This document shows positions 4,699 to 5,437 of a stretch of 5,437 nt of DNA, piece by piece (position 1 is the stretch's first letter; every line of letters starts with the position of its first letter). Where the stretch lies: the NCBI GenBank assembly GCA_943326825.2, contig CALPUT020000196.1, positions 1 through 5,437 on the forward strand, given 5' to 3'. A model generated the notes under the pieces. The model worked only from the letters and a program-made list of their open reading frames with translations, was not told the origin of the DNA and searched no databases. The position numbers were made by a program, and so were the translations under genes. This DNA is from Chryseobacterium gleum. GTDB lineage: Bacteria; Bacteroidota; Bacteroidia; Flavobacteriales_D; Crocinitomicaceae.

Positions 4699-5437
4699 AT
4701 GTATGAGTTTTTCTCGTCACGTAATTGGCAACAAGTAACCTCAAGCACTCGCAACGACGTTGTTTTTGAAAAAAGAAACAAAGAATACGGCGCCTATGCA
4801 ATGCGAAGAGATTACAACAAACATTTAGTTGCTATTTTATTTTTCCTAATAGCTGGTTTAGGTATGTCATATGGAGCTTTTCGTTTAACTCGAATTAATG
4901 CTTCTGAAATTAAAAAAGAATATAAACCAGACGGAACAATAATTCCTTTTGAAATTCCAAAAGATGAAATTATTGAGATTCCTGAAGACAAAGTCGAAGT
5001 TCAAAAAGCAAGTCAACCAACATTTGAGTTTGAAGAACCAGAAGTAACGGACAATCCAGAACAAAATCCTGATCCAGTGATTATTCCTGATGGTATTACA
5101 ACAGCAAGCTCAGAAACAAATTTAGGAGACGAAGGATTTCCAACTGATCCTAGCATTGGCAAAGAAACTCTTATAATTGATACAAAACCTGATGTAAATG
5201 AAATTCTAGATGGGTTTAAATTAGATGAACAAGCTGAGTTTCCGGGAGGAGTAATTGAAAGAATGAAGTTTTTAGGTGGGAACATAAAATATCCAGAGAT
5301 TGCTGTTTCTAATGAAATTGAAGGACCATGCTATTTACAATTTGTAGTGTCAAATACTGGCGACATAAGTTCAGTAAGAGTTATTCGAGGCGTAAAAGAA
5401 TGTCCTGAATGCGATAAAGAAGCAATGAGAGTAGTAA
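4699..5437 (+). CDS. TonB-family energy transducer, C-terminus cut by window edge
   Basis: Inner-membrane protein that passes proton-motive-force energy from ExbB/ExbD to outer-membrane receptors. I translated 246 codons from ATG 4699. Residues 19-39 carry the Bacteroidota signature RNDVVFEKRNKEYGAYAMRR, then a membrane helix at about 42-60 (HLVAILFFLIAGLGMSYGAF). A periplasmic linker rich in Pro, Glu and Asp follows (about 65-170). The TonB C-terminal domain starts near 178 with AEFPGGVIERMKFLGGNIKYP, continues with GPCYLQFVVSNTGDISSVRV (209-228) and a CPECDKEAMRVV tail (235-246); only the last part is missing. An in-frame ATG at 4654 would add 15 hydrophobic residues; an in-frame TGA at 4648 blocks anything longer. 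I prefer 4699 because MYEFFSSRNWQ looks like a normal family N-terminus, but neither start has a ribosome binding site. Long untranslated DNA with hairpins lies upstream. Confidence 0.9.
   Translation, partial: MYEFFSSRNWQQVTSSTRNDVVFEKRNKEYGAYAMRRDYNKHLVAILFFLIAGLGMSYGAFRLTRINASEIKKEYKPDGTIIPFEIPKDEIIEIPEDKVEVQKASQPTFEFEEPEVTDNPEQNPDPVIIPDGITTASSETNLGDEGFPTDPSIGKETLIIDTKPDVNEILDGFKLDEQAEFPGGVIERMKFLGGNIKYPEIAVSNEIEGPCYLQFVVSNTGDISSVRVIRGVKECPECDKEAMRVV

Noticed and set aside
4572..4781. Minus-strand reading frame of 69 codons over the tonB 5' end
   Set aside because: Overlaps the conserved N-terminal TonB signature on the other strand; composition is that of translated AT-rich non-coding DNA and no promoter was seen.
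5013..5285. Minus-strand reading frame of 90 codons
   Set aside because: Ser/Pro/Gly-rich shadow of the acidic, Pro-rich TonB linker on the plus strand.

Overview
The window looks like chromosomal DNA from a low-GC member of the Bacteroidota, most likely a flavobacterium (order Flavobacteriales; Weeksellaceae or Flavobacteriaceae are both possible). This rests on the AT-rich composition, the near absence of Shine-Dalgarno sequences before good start codons, a TAnnTTTG-type -7 promoter element before the terC-like gene, and a TonB with the Bacteroidota N-terminal 'RNKEYGAY' signature. The genus cannot be fixed from sequence reading alone.

Layout. On the minus strand, a TerC-family membrane protein (1793 to 690) is followed without a single spacer base by dinB (DNA polymerase IV), whose N-terminal 229 codons lie in the window (689 to 1) before the left edge cuts it. 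Diverging from terC across a 183-base gap is a complete uvrB (1977-4001, plus strand), the damage-verification helicase of nucleotide excision repair. After uvrB comes a gene-poor stretch of about 700 bases (4002-4698). The window ends inside a TonB-family energy-transducing protein on the plus strand (4699 to beyond 5437).

How the genes relate. dinB (translesion synthesis) and uvrB (excision repair) are both DNA-damage functions placed on either side of a common divergent region, but no recognisable SOS operator was seen between them. The TerC protein is probably a metal (manganese) exporter and its link to dinB is positional. TonB delivers proton-motive-force energy to outer-membrane receptors and is unrelated to the repair genes.

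Most unusual points. (1) The TerC protein carries an insertion of about 120 residues between its last two membrane helices; it looks like pieces of a bacterial Ig-like (Big_5/SbsA type) domain in permuted order and contains a perfect 15-bp tandem duplication. (2) The gap after uvrB holds a candidate MITE-like element (about 4059-4303) with imperfect inverted ends, a 7-bp direct repeat outside them, and internal tandem repeats. (3) Upstream of tonB, four separate inverted repeats are packed into about 130 bases; read on the minus strand, three of them end in a T-rich tract, suggesting a possible small RNA or, on the plus strand, a structured tonB leader. (4) Heptad repeats of the type ATTTTGG / ATTTTGA flank uvrB on both sides.
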